A DNA stretch of 60,886 nt, from contig DJVZ01000038.1 in the NCBI GenBank assembly GCA_002441395.1, positions 1 through 60,886 on the forward strand. Reading direction: 5' to 3'. The translations under genes were made by a program, and so were the position numbers. Position 1 is the first letter of the stretch, and each line of letters opens with the position of its first letter. Origin of the DNA: Spirochaetaceae bacterium UBA6243. Its GTDB lineage: Bacteria; Spirochaetota; Spirochaetia; Treponematales; Rectinemataceae. Shown here one piece after another: positions 50,356-59,665 of this stretch. The notes below the pieces were generated by a model. It saw nothing but the letters and a program-made list of their open reading frames with translations, was not told where the DNA came from and did not search any database.

Positions 50356-51168
50356 ATGGCAGAAGTTGAAGAAATACTTGAAAAAGATGTTTCCCGTCGA
50401 AGTTTTTTGAAGACCACGGGCATTGGGCTCGGTGTCGCTGCGGGTGCCCTCATGTTCGGAACCGGAATCGCGGGGGCCCAGACGCAGGGCGGAACCGTCG
50501 CCGAAACGCCGCTTCCCTATGCCGACCTCGATCCGGAAGAAGCACGCATTCGCGCCCACGCGGCATATTTTAGAGCTGGCTGTGCGTACGCAACTTTCTA
50601 TGCAATTCTCTCGATGCTCCGCGACAAAGTCGGCGGCCCCTACAACCAGATTCCCCTTCGGATGCTGGGATACGGCCGGGGCGGCGCGGCAAGCTGGGGA
50701 ACGCTGTGCGGAACACTGAACGGAGCCGGAGCGGCCATCAATCTCGTCGCATCCGATGCCGATACAAACAAGCTTCTAGGCGACCTCATCGGCTGGTACA
50801 CCATTACCCCCTTCCCCTCACAGGAATCCGACAATGTGGCAGCCGTAAAAGGCTATACATACGATGCAAAGGAATATGTGACCGCGGCGCTGCCGACGAG
50901 CGTATCCAACTCGCCTCTCTGCCATGCCTCCGTGACAAGCTGGATCAACAAATCCGGATTCGCGGCGTCCGCGCCCGAACGCGCAGAGCGCTGCGCACGC
51001 CTCTGTGGAGACGTCGCCGCCAAGGCAGTCATGATGCTGAACGAGTGGAAAGCGGGCGCCTTTGTAGCGACTTTCAAGGTCAGCGACGAAACCGCAGGCT
51101 GTCTCTCATGTCATAGCTCCGATCAGATCGGCAAAATGGCCTGCACTTCATGCCATGAGCCTCATTGA
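50356..51168 (+). CDS. Tat-exported diheme split-Soret cytochrome c-like protein
   Basis: A 270-residue protein. A twin-arginine signal (SRRSFLKTT, residues 13-21) with hydrophobic stretch precedes the C_GCAxxG_C_C domain: FRAGCAYATF (C76), GTLCGTLNG (C118), LCHAS (C189), and C213/C217. The C-terminus holds two c-type heme motifs, CLSCH (249-253) and CTSCH (263-267). This is the layout of the split-Soret cytochrome of Desulfovibrio, a periplasmic diheme protein. A terminator follows, then ResB/CcsA, which assemble c-type cytochromes. An electron-transfer role outside the membrane is likely. The start has GGAGG. Confidence 0.85.
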   Translation: MAEVEEILEKDVSRRSFLKTTGIGLGVAAGALMFGTGIAGAQTQGGTVAETPLPYADLDPEEARIRAHAAYFRAGCAYATFYAILSMLRDKVGGPYNQIPLRMLGYGRGGAASWGTLCGTLNGAGAAINLVASDADTNKLLGDLIGWYTITPFPSQESDNVAAVKGYTYDAKEYVTAALPTSVSNSPLCHASVTSWINKSGFAASAPERAERCARLCGDVAAKAVMMLNEWKAGAFVATFKVSDETAGCLSCHSSDQIGKMACTSCHEPH

Positions 51169-51196
51169 TAGGGTTTCGGTTTTAGAATGCAAAACC

Positions 51197-51227
51197 ATGA
51201 GCGGGGTAGCGGCCCCGCTCATTTTTT
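51197..51227 (+). terminator. Intrinsic terminator after the cytochrome gene
   Basis: ATGAGCGGGG and CCCCGCTCAT form a 10-bp stem around TAGCGG, then five or more T. It separates the cytochrome gene from resB by 12 bases, so resB expression needs read-through. Confidence 0.9.
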
Positions 51228-51239
51228 GAATGAGGCGCC

Positions 51240-52307
51240 ATGAAATCTTCCTTCGATAAAGTCTATGATGCGCTGCGCTCGATAAAACTCGCGGCCGTAC
51301 TGCTCGTGCTGCTTGCGCTTCTTTCGATAGCCGGCGGTATTATCCCGCAGGGAAAAACAACCGGCTTCTACCAGCTCCATTTCCCCGGGGCGGGCTCGAG
51401 GATAATTCTGGCGCTCGGTCTTGATCACGTGTTTTCAAGCCTCTTGTTCCTGCTTGTCGCGGCGGTCTTCGCGGTGAACCTGACCGTATGCACCTTCCAC
51501 AGGCTCACTGGTGAACTCTCCAAACCGCGCGGAAAAAGGCGGCACGGGCCGGACATTCTTCACCTTGGGCTCATCATTTTGATGTTCGGCGGCATCCTCA
51601 CCGCACGCACGCGCACCGAAACCCTCATCAATCTGCGCAGGGGGGAGTCGGCAGATCTGCCTGATGGTGCAAAAATTGTACTTGTCGATCTGAACTACGA
51701 ACAATATCCGGATGGAAGGCCGAAATCCTGGGAATCCACGGTCGTAATTCACAGGGTATCTGCTCCGGCCCCATCCGCCGCCAATACACCCGCTCCTTCC
51801 ACGCCTGGGGGGCTTCCTCAGTACCTTATCAAAGTCAACGCTCCTCTGCGGCTTAAGGGTTATTCGATATACCAGCAGAGTTGGCATACTGAAAAGCAGG
51901 TCGTCCTCAAAGACGCAATGGGGATGAGCTTCTCCCTGGAACCGGGCATGCGCGGTGCCACGAAAGACGGCTTTGTCCTGTTTATGGCGCTGGACAACCC
52001 CTCCCTCGGGGCCGCTGTACCGGCCTCGTCCACGCCTGCCACTTCGTCCGCTCCGGCGGCCTCGTCCGACCCCCTCCCCCAGAGCGCCATTTTCCTCCTC
52101 GAAGAGCACGGCAAGCGCACGGTGTCAAAAGCGGCCCCCGGACAGGGCATCGGTCCTTTCACCTTTGATGGTTATATCGATCAGTCAGTCTCGGGCCTCG
52201 CCGTCGTGAGCGACAGGGGCTACCCCTTCGTCGCGGCCGGCTTTATTCTCGTCATTCTCGGGGTATTCATGACCTATATCCGCAAATTGAAAGGAATGCT
52301 TGCATGA
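51240..52307 (+). CDS. resB: ResB/Ccs1-type cytochrome c biogenesis protein
   Basis: A 355-residue membrane protein of the System II cytochrome c assembly pathway. Two hydrophobic segments lie near the N-terminus (AAVLLVLLALLSIAGGII, SSLLFLLVAAVFAVNLTVC), then a large periplasmic region, then a C-terminal helix. Ala/Pro/Ser-rich inserts (about 175-190 and 255-275) are unusual for the family. It brings heme to the apocytochrome with CcsA. Its gene overlaps ccsA by 4 bp. Confidence 0.85.
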   Translation: MKSSFDKVYDALRSIKLAAVLLVLLALLSIAGGIIPQGKTTGFYQLHFPGAGSRIILALGLDHVFSSLLFLLVAAVFAVNLTVCTFHRLTGELSKPRGKRRHGPDILHLGLIILMFGGILTARTRTETLINLRRGESADLPDGAKIVLVDLNYEQYPDGRPKSWESTVVIHRVSAPAPSAANTPAPSTPGGLPQYLIKVNAPLRLKGYSIYQQSWHTEKQVVLKDAMGMSFSLEPGMRGATKDGFVLFMALDNPSLGAAVPASSTPATSSAPAASSDPLPQSAIFLLEEHGKRTVSKAAPGQGIGPFTFDGYIDQSVSGLAVVSDRGYPFVAAGFILVILGVFMTYIRKLKGMLA

Positions 52308-53089
52308 TCGCGACCATTGCATTTGGATTGCTCATTCTGAGCCTCATCATTCAGATCGTATATCTCTTCAAAAAAGAAGGCGGACAGGACGTCATTTCGC
52401 CATGGCTTTCGCTTGCGGCGGGAATTCTTTTGCTGGTGGAAATTGTGCGGCGCAGCATCGCGATTCGCTTTGTCGCACTCACCGGTATGTTCGAATCACT
52501 GATTTTTCTGGCCTGCTTTTTGGCGCTCCTTATCTTCGCACTTCGATATTTCAAAACAACAAAAGGAAATAGAGTCATACCTTTCGGCGCTACAATCATT
52601 GCGGTGATCTTCCTCGCGCTGGCAAGTTCCCCGCTCGCCCCCTCCGAAATAAAGCCGCCCGTGCCCGCACTTCAGTCAGGCTGGCTCGTGCTGCACGTCT
52701 CATTCACCTTTATCGGCGAAGTATTCTTCACTGTCGGATTTGTGAGCGCAATCTTGCAGCTCACCACAAAAAATGAAGAGAAGCGCCAGAGCTACGATCG
52801 GCTGACCTACACGAGCGTCGCGGTCGGCTACCCCATATTCACCGCGGGCGCCCTCATCTTCGGCGCGATCTGGGCAGAAAAGGCATGGGGCGTATGGTGG
52901 AGCTGGGACCCGAAAGAAACGTGGGCGCTCATTACCTGGCTCACGTATACTGCGTACCTACATTTCAGGCTTGTGCGGAAGAGCACGAGCAACCTGGTAC
53001 CCGCGCTCGTCATTGTCGGGTTTGCGATCGCGATGTTCACGTTCTTCGGCGTAAACTTCCTGCTCAGAGGCCTGCACAGCTACGCGTGA
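52304..53089 (+). CDS. ccsA: CcsA/ResC-type cytochrome c assembly protein
   Basis: A 261-residue protein with about eight hydrophobic segments. WGVWWSWDPKETWALITW is the WWD heme-handling motif. It exports or presents heme and ligates it to CxxCH motifs with ResB. It starts by a 4-bp overlap with resB. Its likely client is the split-Soret-like cytochrome upstream. Confidence 0.92.
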   Translation: MIATIAFGLLILSLIIQIVYLFKKEGGQDVISPWLSLAAGILLLVEIVRRSIAIRFVALTGMFESLIFLACFLALLIFALRYFKTTKGNRVIPFGATIIAVIFLALASSPLAPSEIKPPVPALQSGWLVLHVSFTFIGEVFFTVGFVSAILQLTTKNEEKRQSYDRLTYTSVAVGYPIFTAGALIFGAIWAEKAWGVWWSWDPKETWALITWLTYTAYLHFRLVRKSTSNLVPALVIVGFAIAMFTFFGVNFLLRGLHSYA

Positions 53090-53103
53090 GCGAGCGTCTA
53101 TTC

Positions 53104-54189
53104 TCAGCTCTCTTCCTCGATTACCGTCCAGCGTCCATCCGAGTACTTGAGCCGGGCTGCATTCATGTCGAGGATGCGGCCATCCTCTCCGGCGATCCGT
53201 ATTCTGCTCGAAAGTACATTGACCTCGATCACCTTGAACAGAGTGCCGTCGTAGGTGAAGCGCGTGCCTTCATTTGGAAGCTCTCTGCGCGCATCGCGGT
53301 AGAATTGGTGTTCATAGCTCAAACAGCAGAGAAGTCTGCCGCATGGCCCTGAAATTTTGAGAGAATTGAGCGAAAGGTTCTGGTCCTTCGCCATCTTAAT
53401 CGAGACGGGATTGAGCTTGTCTGAGAGCCCGTGACAACAGAGAATGCGCCCGCACACGCCGCAACCGCCTGTGACACGCGCCTCATCGCGTACGCCGATC
53501 TGCCTCAGCTCGATGCGTGTATGGAAAACGCTCACCAAGTCCTTGACCAGCTCCCGAAAATCAACGCGGCTCTCCGCGGTAAAGAAAAACAGAATCTTGC
53601 TGTCATCGAGCAGGCAATGTGCCGAGACGAGTTTCATAGGCAGACTGTGCGCCTCGATGCGCTCACGGCACTTGATGAAGGCCTCTTTTTCGCGTTCGAG
53701 GTTGTCGAGGTAGCGGCGGTAATCATCGACCGTCGCGGGCCGCTCGATGAGCACAAGTTCGTCCGCGTTCACTGCGGAGAGCTCCCGAACCACGCCCAGC
53801 ACTTCCACAAGGTCCCGTCCATATTTTGTGGGTGCAATGGCCAAAGATCGAGCAGGAATGACAAAGTCCCCGGCCGCAGCAGATGCTTCCGAAGAGACCT
53901 GGTCTGTCGGCTCAGCCGATGATGATGCCGCATCAAGCGCCGGGCGCGGACCGGCGAGCGCTCCTTCAAGGTCGCACTGCTTCATAAAATGTGCGCTTTC
54001 GTCGGATGGCGCATAATACGCGTGGAAAGTTTCGCTCGAGTGCAGCGTTTTAAGCCGATAGATAGGCTGAGGCAGCTCTTCGGCACTTGTGCCCCGCGGC
54101 TTTGCCGCGTGAGGGGCCTCAAATTCCTCTTCGTGGAGTATGTCGAGCATATCCTCCGGCAGAGCTTGATCATTATATTCATCAGACAT
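53104..54189 (-). CDS. PSP1-domain (RicT-like) protein
   Basis: A 361-residue protein. The C-terminal part is the PSP1 domain with cysteine motifs GGCGVCGRILCC and GPCGRLLCCLSYE, which in RicT help bind an iron-sulfur cluster. The N-terminal third is acidic and low-complexity. RicT in Bacillus works in a complex that affects RNA processing. It is followed on the same strand by bactofilin and M23 genes, a spirochaete-like order. Confidence 0.88.
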   Translation of the reverse strand: MSDEYNDQALPEDMLDILHEEEFEAPHAAKPRGTSAEELPQPIYRLKTLHSSETFHAYYAPSDESAHFMKQCDLEGALAGPRPALDAASSSAEPTDQVSSEASAAAGDFVIPARSLAIAPTKYGRDLVEVLGVVRELSAVNADELVLIERPATVDDYRRYLDNLEREKEAFIKCRERIEAHSLPMKLVSAHCLLDDSKILFFFTAESRVDFRELVKDLVSVFHTRIELRQIGVRDEARVTGGCGVCGRILCCHGLSDKLNPVSIKMAKDQNLSLNSLKISGPCGRLLCCLSYEHQFYRDARRELPNEGTRFTYDGTLFKVIEVNVLSSRIRIAGEDGRILDMNAARLKYSDGRWTVIEEES

Positions 54190-54203
54190 TGTATTCTCCT
54201 ACG

Positions 54204-54542
54204 TTATTGCACCCGGTTGTTGCGCGAGAATCTCCCCTTTACGAGAGCCCCGGATTCCATGACAAGAAAATCGCCCGTGCAGTCAGCCTGAACGCGCGCG
54301 GTCCCGGTATAACGCACTTCATGCCGTACGACCGCGGTGCCGCCGAAAACGCCCGCAACCACAAGGTCACGGGCGCGGATATGTGCATGCACCACCGCAT
54401 CTTTTGAGATTATCACAGAAGCGCCGCTTATTATATCACCCGAAAAAGCCCCGTCGATGCGCACCATTCCCGGAGCGTCGATTTTCCCCTCAGCCACGAC
54501 GCCTTCGCCGATCACGCAGTCGGAGAAGTCTCTCTTATTCAT
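54204..54542 (-). CDS. Bactofilin
   Basis: A 112-residue bactofilin. The right-handed beta-helix repeats are visible (EGVVAEGKIDAPGMVRIDGAFSGDIISGASVIISKDAVVHAHIRARDLVVAGVFGG). It polymerises without nucleotide and shapes the envelope or anchors peptidoglycan enzymes. The gene overlaps the M23 peptidase end by 8 bp, suggesting the two work together, as known elsewhere. Confidence 0.93.
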   Translation of the reverse strand: MNKRDFSDCVIGEGVVAEGKIDAPGMVRIDGAFSGDIISGASVIISKDAVVHAHIRARDLVVAGVFGGTAVVRHEVRYTGTARVQADCTGDFLVMESGALVKGRFSRNNRVQ

Positions 54543-55671
54543 GGTATTCCTTGCGAATGCTCAAAAAGCGCAGAGGATCGATGAGGCTCGTTCCCAGATA
54601 CACTTCATAGTGAAGGTGGGGGCCGGTCGTCTTCCCCGTATTGCCAAGGTAGCCGATCACATCGCCCTGTGAGACACGCTGGCCTTTCTTCACCGCGAAA
54701 CTGCGCAGATGTCCGTAGCGTGTGGTGAAACCATGGCTGTGCTGGATCGTGACCGAATTGCCGAGACTCGCATCATAGTGAATATCGATCACCTTGCCGT
54801 CGGCGGTGGCGAGGATGGAGTCGCCCACCCGGTTTGTCGAAATGTCGATACCAGTATGCAAATACCATTGCCCCGTCGCAAAAGGATTTTCGTTCTGGCC
54901 GAAGTACATCGTGATATGGCCAAGGTCTCCTTTCACAGGCCAGATGTTCGGCACTTCCGTCATGACATCTTTCTGGCTCGCAAGCACATTTGCGATATCG
55001 TCGAGTGCAGGCAAGCTCTTGTCGAGCGCCCCGGCAATCCCATTCAATCTGAGCACATCGCGGCTCACCGGGTCATCCGACAATTGCCCGGAAATGAGGT
55101 CGGCGAGTCCCGCAGTCTTAAGAGTATCGCTCGTATTCTGCTGGACATCAGGTTTGCCTTTGCTCTGCGCGATGTCCACAACCTGGCCGAGCTTTTCCTG
55201 AAATTTTGCCGTCTCCGAGAGCAGATTTTCGGTGGATTCGCGCATCTGATCGATGTTCTGACGGGCCTTCGTCAGCTGCGCATCGAGCGAGGCCGCTCTC
55301 AATGCCGTTGCGCCATATGCCGACAGAGAAAATACCGCCAGTCCCACAAAAAGAACCAGGGCGATCCCTATCGCGATGAAAGAAAATCGACTGATTTCGA
55401 ACCTCCGCGCCGGCTTTTCACTTTGAGGAATCAGCGCAATGACAAAGCGGGCCCGTCCCCACGAGAAAAACCGCCGGATCGCCACGCGTACCACGTCGGC
55501 CCCGCCTGTTAGTCCCTGCACCAAACGTGCATACCAGCGTTTTTCCGTCTCTTTTAAACTGCGTAAGCCTTCCGGCACTTTGTTCGCTCTCCTCGACGAT
55601 GCGCGCCCGATTATCGTCAATCCAGTCAGTAAATGTAGCATTGTCGGGCGCAAACTGTCAAACCGACGCAT
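54535..55671 (-). CDS. M23-family peptidoglycan endopeptidase
   Basis: A 378-residue protein. A membrane helix at about 95-120 is preceded by a basic cytoplasmic part and followed by a coiled-coil (LTKARQNIDQMRESTENLLSETAKFQEKL). The LytM/M23 domain is at 250-370, with HTGIDIS (His, Asp) and HLHYE (His, His) zinc ligands all present. It cuts peptidoglycan cross-links in the periplasm. The first ATG at 55671 may not be the true start. Confidence 0.92.
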   Translation of the reverse strand: MRRFDSLRPTMLHLLTGLTIIGRASSRRANKVPEGLRSLKETEKRWYARLVQGLTGGADVVRVAIRRFFSWGRARFVIALIPQSEKPARRFEISRFSFIAIGIALVLFVGLAVFSLSAYGATALRAASLDAQLTKARQNIDQMRESTENLLSETAKFQEKLGQVVDIAQSKGKPDVQQNTSDTLKTAGLADLISGQLSDDPVSRDVLRLNGIAGALDKSLPALDDIANVLASQKDVMTEVPNIWPVKGDLGHITMYFGQNENPFATGQWYLHTGIDISTNRVGDSILATADGKVIDIHYDASLGNSVTIQHSHGFTTRYGHLRSFAVKKGQRVSQGDVIGYLGNTGKTTGPHLHYEVYLGTSLIDPLRFLSIRKEYHE

Positions 55672-55820
55672 TGTCTCATCGAGAATCTAACCCGAATTAT
55701 ATCCAGCATATGGTCTGGAGGCAGAATATGGGGCTCAGTATGAATGAATGGCTAGAAATTATAATAAGGCATTCCCGATTTCCAGAACCCCTCGGGTATT
55801 TGCTGGAGCCTGGAGAAGAG

Positions 55821-55858
55821 AAAGGCCATCGTGCGCAGGTCGGCATTATGGCCTTTTT
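55821..55858 (+). terminator. Terminator-like hairpin in the leader of the ABC operon
   Basis: AAAGGCCAT (55821-55829) and ATGGCCTTT (55848-55856) pair, followed by more T. It lies on the plus strand in the gap 55672-56019, between divergent genes. An upstream plus-strand transcript is needed for it to act: a leader attenuator or a small RNA. Confidence 0.5.
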
Positions 55859-56019
55859 ATGTTTTTTCTTTAATATCTCTTGATTGTTTCAATCACTTAT
55901 ATATATTTTTACATCAACGCAGTCCTTCGATCATCCGCGATGGCCATAAGGCCCAATGGTGCTGCAGATCAGACCATGAGGTGATATTTCTAAGGAAGGG
56001 ATTTGGCAAGGAGCAACGA

Positions 56020-56748
56020 ATGGCAATCATTGAAATTCACGATGTGAAGAAAAACTACCCTCTGGGGAAGGTCGAGGTCCAGGCCGTAAAGGGTGTATCG
56101 TTTTTGATCGAAAAAGGCGATTTCATCTCCATAGCCGGTCCTTCAGGTTCAGGCAAGACCACCATACTCAACATGATCGGACTCATCGACAAACCCACGG
56201 CCGGCGAAGTGATCATCGACGGCAAGGCGACTTCGGGACTTTCCGACAAGGAGCTGACCCGCTTCCGGCACGAGGTGCTCGGTTTTATCTTTCAATCGTT
56301 CAACCTGATCCCTGTCCTGAACGTGTGGGAAAACATAGAGTTTCCCCTCCTCCTTGGGAAAACGCGAATTACGAAAGAAGAAAAAAACAGCTGGATCGAT
56401 TGGCTCATGGCCGAAGTGGGGCTCACGGAATGGAAGACCCACAAACCCAACGAACTTTCGGGCGGCCAACGCCAGAGGGTGGCCATTGCGCGCGCCCTTG
56501 TGACAAAGCCGCAGATAGTCCTGGCCGACGAGCCCACCGCCAACCTCGATTCCGCGACAGGCGAACAGATCATCGAGCTCATGAAAAAAATCAACCGGGA
56601 ACTGGAAACGACATTCATTTTCTCCACTCATGACGCAAAAATCGTGGAAATCGCCGACCATATCATCCGCCTCCGCGACGGCACTGTCACGGAAAACCGG
56701 AGGAGAGGCGAAGACGTGGCCGCCAGCGCCACCACAGTGGAGGAATGA
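56020..56748 (+). CDS. LolD/MacB-type ABC transporter ATP-binding protein
   Basis: A 242-residue ATPase. Walker A GPSGSGKTTILN, signature LSGGQRQRVAIARA, Walker B VLADEPTANLDS, and the LolD-like context. The start at 56020 has AAGGAG upstream. It powers two FtsX-like permeases downstream, and the following gene is LolA-like, so lipoprotein transport to the outer membrane or a related export is the likely role. Confidence 0.9.
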   Translation: MAIIEIHDVKKNYPLGKVEVQAVKGVSFLIEKGDFISIAGPSGSGKTTILNMIGLIDKPTAGEVIIDGKATSGLSDKELTRFRHEVLGFIFQSFNLIPVLNVWENIEFPLLLGKTRITKEEKNSWIDWLMAEVGLTEWKTHKPNELSGGQRQRVAIARALVTKPQIVLADEPTANLDSATGEQIIELMKKINRELETTFIFSTHDAKIVEIADHIIRLRDGTVTENRRRGEDVAASATTVEE

Positions 56749-58256
56749 CAACCATGCCGGTTACATTGAGAATGGCGTTTCGCAATATATTCGAACACAA
56801 ATCCAAAAGCCTCATAATAGGCACTTTGCTCGCGGTGGGAGCCCTTATCCTCGTGCTGGGGAACTCCTTTATCGACACCTCGGAGGCCGGGATCAAAAGA
56901 ACGTTCACCGACAACTATACGGGGGATGTCTTCATTTCCGGCATTTCAGAAGATGGAGACGTTTCACTTTTCGGCGTGACATCGCCAGGAGGTCTTTCTT
57001 CGACCCCCACCATTCCCGACTATGAAAAGGTGCTGTCGATGGTGAGAGAATCTCCTCTCACGTCGAAAGCAACGGGCATGGCGACAGGCTTCGCCCTTGT
57101 CAGCAAAGAGGAAAATAACGAAGCCCCCAACCAAGACAGCCAATCGGATACTTCAAATATGGCAATCCTGTTTCTTTTCGGCATCGATGCCACTGAATAC
57201 TGGAATGTGTTCAACTCGACCGAGATAACGGCAGGGAAGCTCTTGGAACCGGGTCAGACGGGCCTCGTCGTAAGCGACGCACATCTTGCGACAATCTCCA
57301 AAAAACTGGGAAAAGAAGTGAAGATAGGAGACAAAATCCTCATCCAAGGAATTTCCTCGGCCGGCTTCCGGCTTCGCGAGCTTCCTATCGTCGGTACCTA
57401 CCACCCCAAGAGCGAGAGTGCGATGCCGGAACAGATGGCTTTTGTCGACATTGACACATTGCGCGTCATGGCGGGCATGACCGTCGGAGCGAACGAAGCA
57501 ATCGACCTGAAGGCATCGGATACCGCCATGCTCAATACCGAAAACACCGATGCCCTCTTTGGAGACGATCTCCTGGAAGCCGCTCCACAAAAGAGCGGAT
57601 TTGACGAAGCCAAAATCAAGGCGCAGTTGGCCGACACCACGGCGCGCGTCAGAGCCAACACAGCGGATACGGGCGCCTGGCAGTTCATCGTCGTAAGGAC
57701 AAAAAAAGCTTCCGATGCATCGGCGCTCATAAAATACCTCAATGACAGCTTTCAAAAGGAAGGCATACACGCTGTTGCGGGAAACTGGCAAAAAGCCGCG
57801 GGACCCTATAGCCAGTCGGTCGATGTCGTGAGAACCGTCTTCACCATTGCGCTCATCATTCTGGCAATCGTCGCGATCCTCATTATCATGAATACCTTCG
57901 TCATATCGGTGATCGAAAGGACGGGCGAAATAGGCACCATGCGGGCCATAGGAGCTGACAAAGGCTTTATTCGAAAGCTCTTCAATGCCGAAGCCGCCAT
58001 GCTTTCCCTGGGGTTCTCGACCATCGGAGCGGTTCTGGCAACGCTGGTTGCGGCCGTTTTGCGTTCGCTCAAGATTGCGGCCGGCAACACCTTTTTCGAG
58101 ATTCTTTTCGGTGGCAAGTATCTTTCACTGGTCGTAACACCCGCAAATTTCATCACGGCAATCGTTATAATGCTTGTCGTGGGTTACCTTGCCAATCTTT
58201 ATCCTGTGTCCGTGGCGCTGAAGATACAGCCGGTCAAGGCAATGCAGAATGAATAG
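56745..58256 (+). CDS. FtsX-like ABC permease (LolC/E-type), first
   Basis: A 503-residue permease. One N-terminal helix, a large periplasmic domain (about 50-370, with acidic low-complexity), then three C-terminal helices (VFTIALIILAIVAILIIMNTFVISVIE with ERTGEIGTMRAIGA, the typical FtsX coupling segment). The ATG overlaps the ATPase stop (ATGA). An alternative ATG at 56754 is further from GGAGG. It works with the second permease. Confidence 0.88.
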   Translation: MTTMPVTLRMAFRNIFEHKSKSLIIGTLLAVGALILVLGNSFIDTSEAGIKRTFTDNYTGDVFISGISEDGDVSLFGVTSPGGLSSTPTIPDYEKVLSMVRESPLTSKATGMATGFALVSKEENNEAPNQDSQSDTSNMAILFLFGIDATEYWNVFNSTEITAGKLLEPGQTGLVVSDAHLATISKKLGKEVKIGDKILIQGISSAGFRLRELPIVGTYHPKSESAMPEQMAFVDIDTLRVMAGMTVGANEAIDLKASDTAMLNTENTDALFGDDLLEAAPQKSGFDEAKIKAQLADTTARVRANTADTGAWQFIVVRTKKASDASALIKYLNDSFQKEGIHAVAGNWQKAAGPYSQSVDVVRTVFTIALIILAIVAILIIMNTFVISVIERTGEIGTMRAIGADKGFIRKLFNAEAAMLSLGFSTIGAVLATLVAAVLRSLKIAAGNTFFEILFGGKYLSLVVTPANFITAIVIMLVVGYLANLYPVSVALKIQPVKAMQNE

Positions 58257-58268
58257 GAGTCAGCAACA

Positions 58269-59594
58269 ATGAACAAAGTTATTCCACGGATTGCACTGCG
58301 CAATCTTTCGCGACAGAAAAAGCGGAATATTCTCCTGGGTGGGGCGATCGCTTTCAGTATAATGATAGTCACGCTCGTAAACGGCTTTACCGGCGCCTTC
58401 ATCGAGAACGTGTCCGAAAATTTCGCCTATCTCATGGCCGGCCATGTCTTCATCCAGGGTTCGGAAAGGACAGCTTCGGGCAAAAAAATCTCGGCCATAC
58501 GCGATGATTCCATAATTTTCGACGCCATCGCCAATTCGGGCATAAAATACAAAACCGCCACCCGATCCAGCGAAGCAAGCGCCACCCTTGTTTTCGAGGG
58601 CAAGAGCACCAGTCAAAACCTTACGGGCTTCGACTTGGAGAACTCCGGTTTCCTCAGGGAAAGGCTTGTGCTCAAACAAGGCACATGGGACGCCGTCAAA
58701 GCCCCCGACGCTCTCATCATTTCCGAAAAAGTGGCCAAAAAGCTGAATGTTCTCCCCGGAGACAGAGTCACCGCCCGGCTCCAGACGGTGACGGGGCAAA
58801 ACAATATCGCAGACTTCACCATAGCAGCCATAAGCGTCGACTCGAGCATCATTGGATCCGCCATGACCTATGTCAATCTTTCCTATCTCAACGAGGCAAT
58901 TGGGCTGAAGCCAGATGAATACACATCGCTGAACCTCATGCTCGACGACCTCAAGGATTCAGCGCCTTTTGCGGACAGGCTTTACACTTCCATGAAGGGT
59001 ATGGGCCTGCAGCTTTTCGACAGAAACCAGAAAAACGAAAGCGGCTCTACAACGCCGTTCCAGGCAATGCTTCAAAGTCAGAACAAAGAAACCTGGGAGG
59101 GCGTAAAATACCGCGTCTATACCATCGACGACGTCCTTTCGCAGGCAAAGCAGATCGTCATCGCCCTCGACACCGCCAGCACCGTCGTGCTCATCGTGCT
59201 GTTCACCATCATCATGATAGGAATCGCCAATACCTTCAGGATGGTCATGTATGAACGAATCAAGGAGATAGGGACCATGCGCGCACTGGGAGTCCAGCGA
59301 GGTGAGATCCGCTCCCTCTTCCTCTATGAGGCGCTCTTCCTCGCCCTCGGAGGCGCCCTTGCGGGCATTATCCTAGCCCTTCTGGGCATGAACATTCTCC
59401 AGCTCATCAATTTCGGAATGGACTCCCCCGCCTTTCTCATCATGAAGAACGGGCACCTCTCCTTCTCTTTGCCGCCGCTCAGGGCTATCGGCAACATCGC
59501 CATCATCGCTGTGCTGACGCTGGTTTCAGCGTTCTTCCCGGCCCGGGCCGCCGCAAAAATGGAGCCGGCAGAGGCCTTGAGGACACTGAAATGA
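58269..59594 (+). CDS. FtsX-like ABC permease (LolC/E-type), second
   Basis: A 441-residue permease of the same shape: one N-terminal helix, a periplasmic domain, then three C-terminal helices. The ERIKEIGTMRALGVQRGEIRSLFLYEALFL segment is the FtsX/LolE signature. It starts 12 bp after the first permease. The pair differ in length by about 60 residues in the periplasmic part. Confidence 0.9.
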   Translation: MNKVIPRIALRNLSRQKKRNILLGGAIAFSIMIVTLVNGFTGAFIENVSENFAYLMAGHVFIQGSERTASGKKISAIRDDSIIFDAIANSGIKYKTATRSSEASATLVFEGKSTSQNLTGFDLENSGFLRERLVLKQGTWDAVKAPDALIISEKVAKKLNVLPGDRVTARLQTVTGQNNIADFTIAAISVDSSIIGSAMTYVNLSYLNEAIGLKPDEYTSLNLMLDDLKDSAPFADRLYTSMKGMGLQLFDRNQKNESGSTTPFQAMLQSQNKETWEGVKYRVYTIDDVLSQAKQIVIALDTASTVVLIVLFTIIMIGIANTFRMVMYERIKEIGTMRALGVQRGEIRSLFLYEALFLALGGALAGIILALLGMNILQLINFGMDSPAFLIMKNGHLSFSLPPLRAIGNIAIIAVLTLVSAFFPARAAAKMEPAEALRTLK

Positions 59595-59665
59595 AATCAC
59601 TATTCCACGCTAGCCGGAGTGGCATCTCGTCGCCAGCCGGTATATTCCAGAAAAAAGGAGACTAT

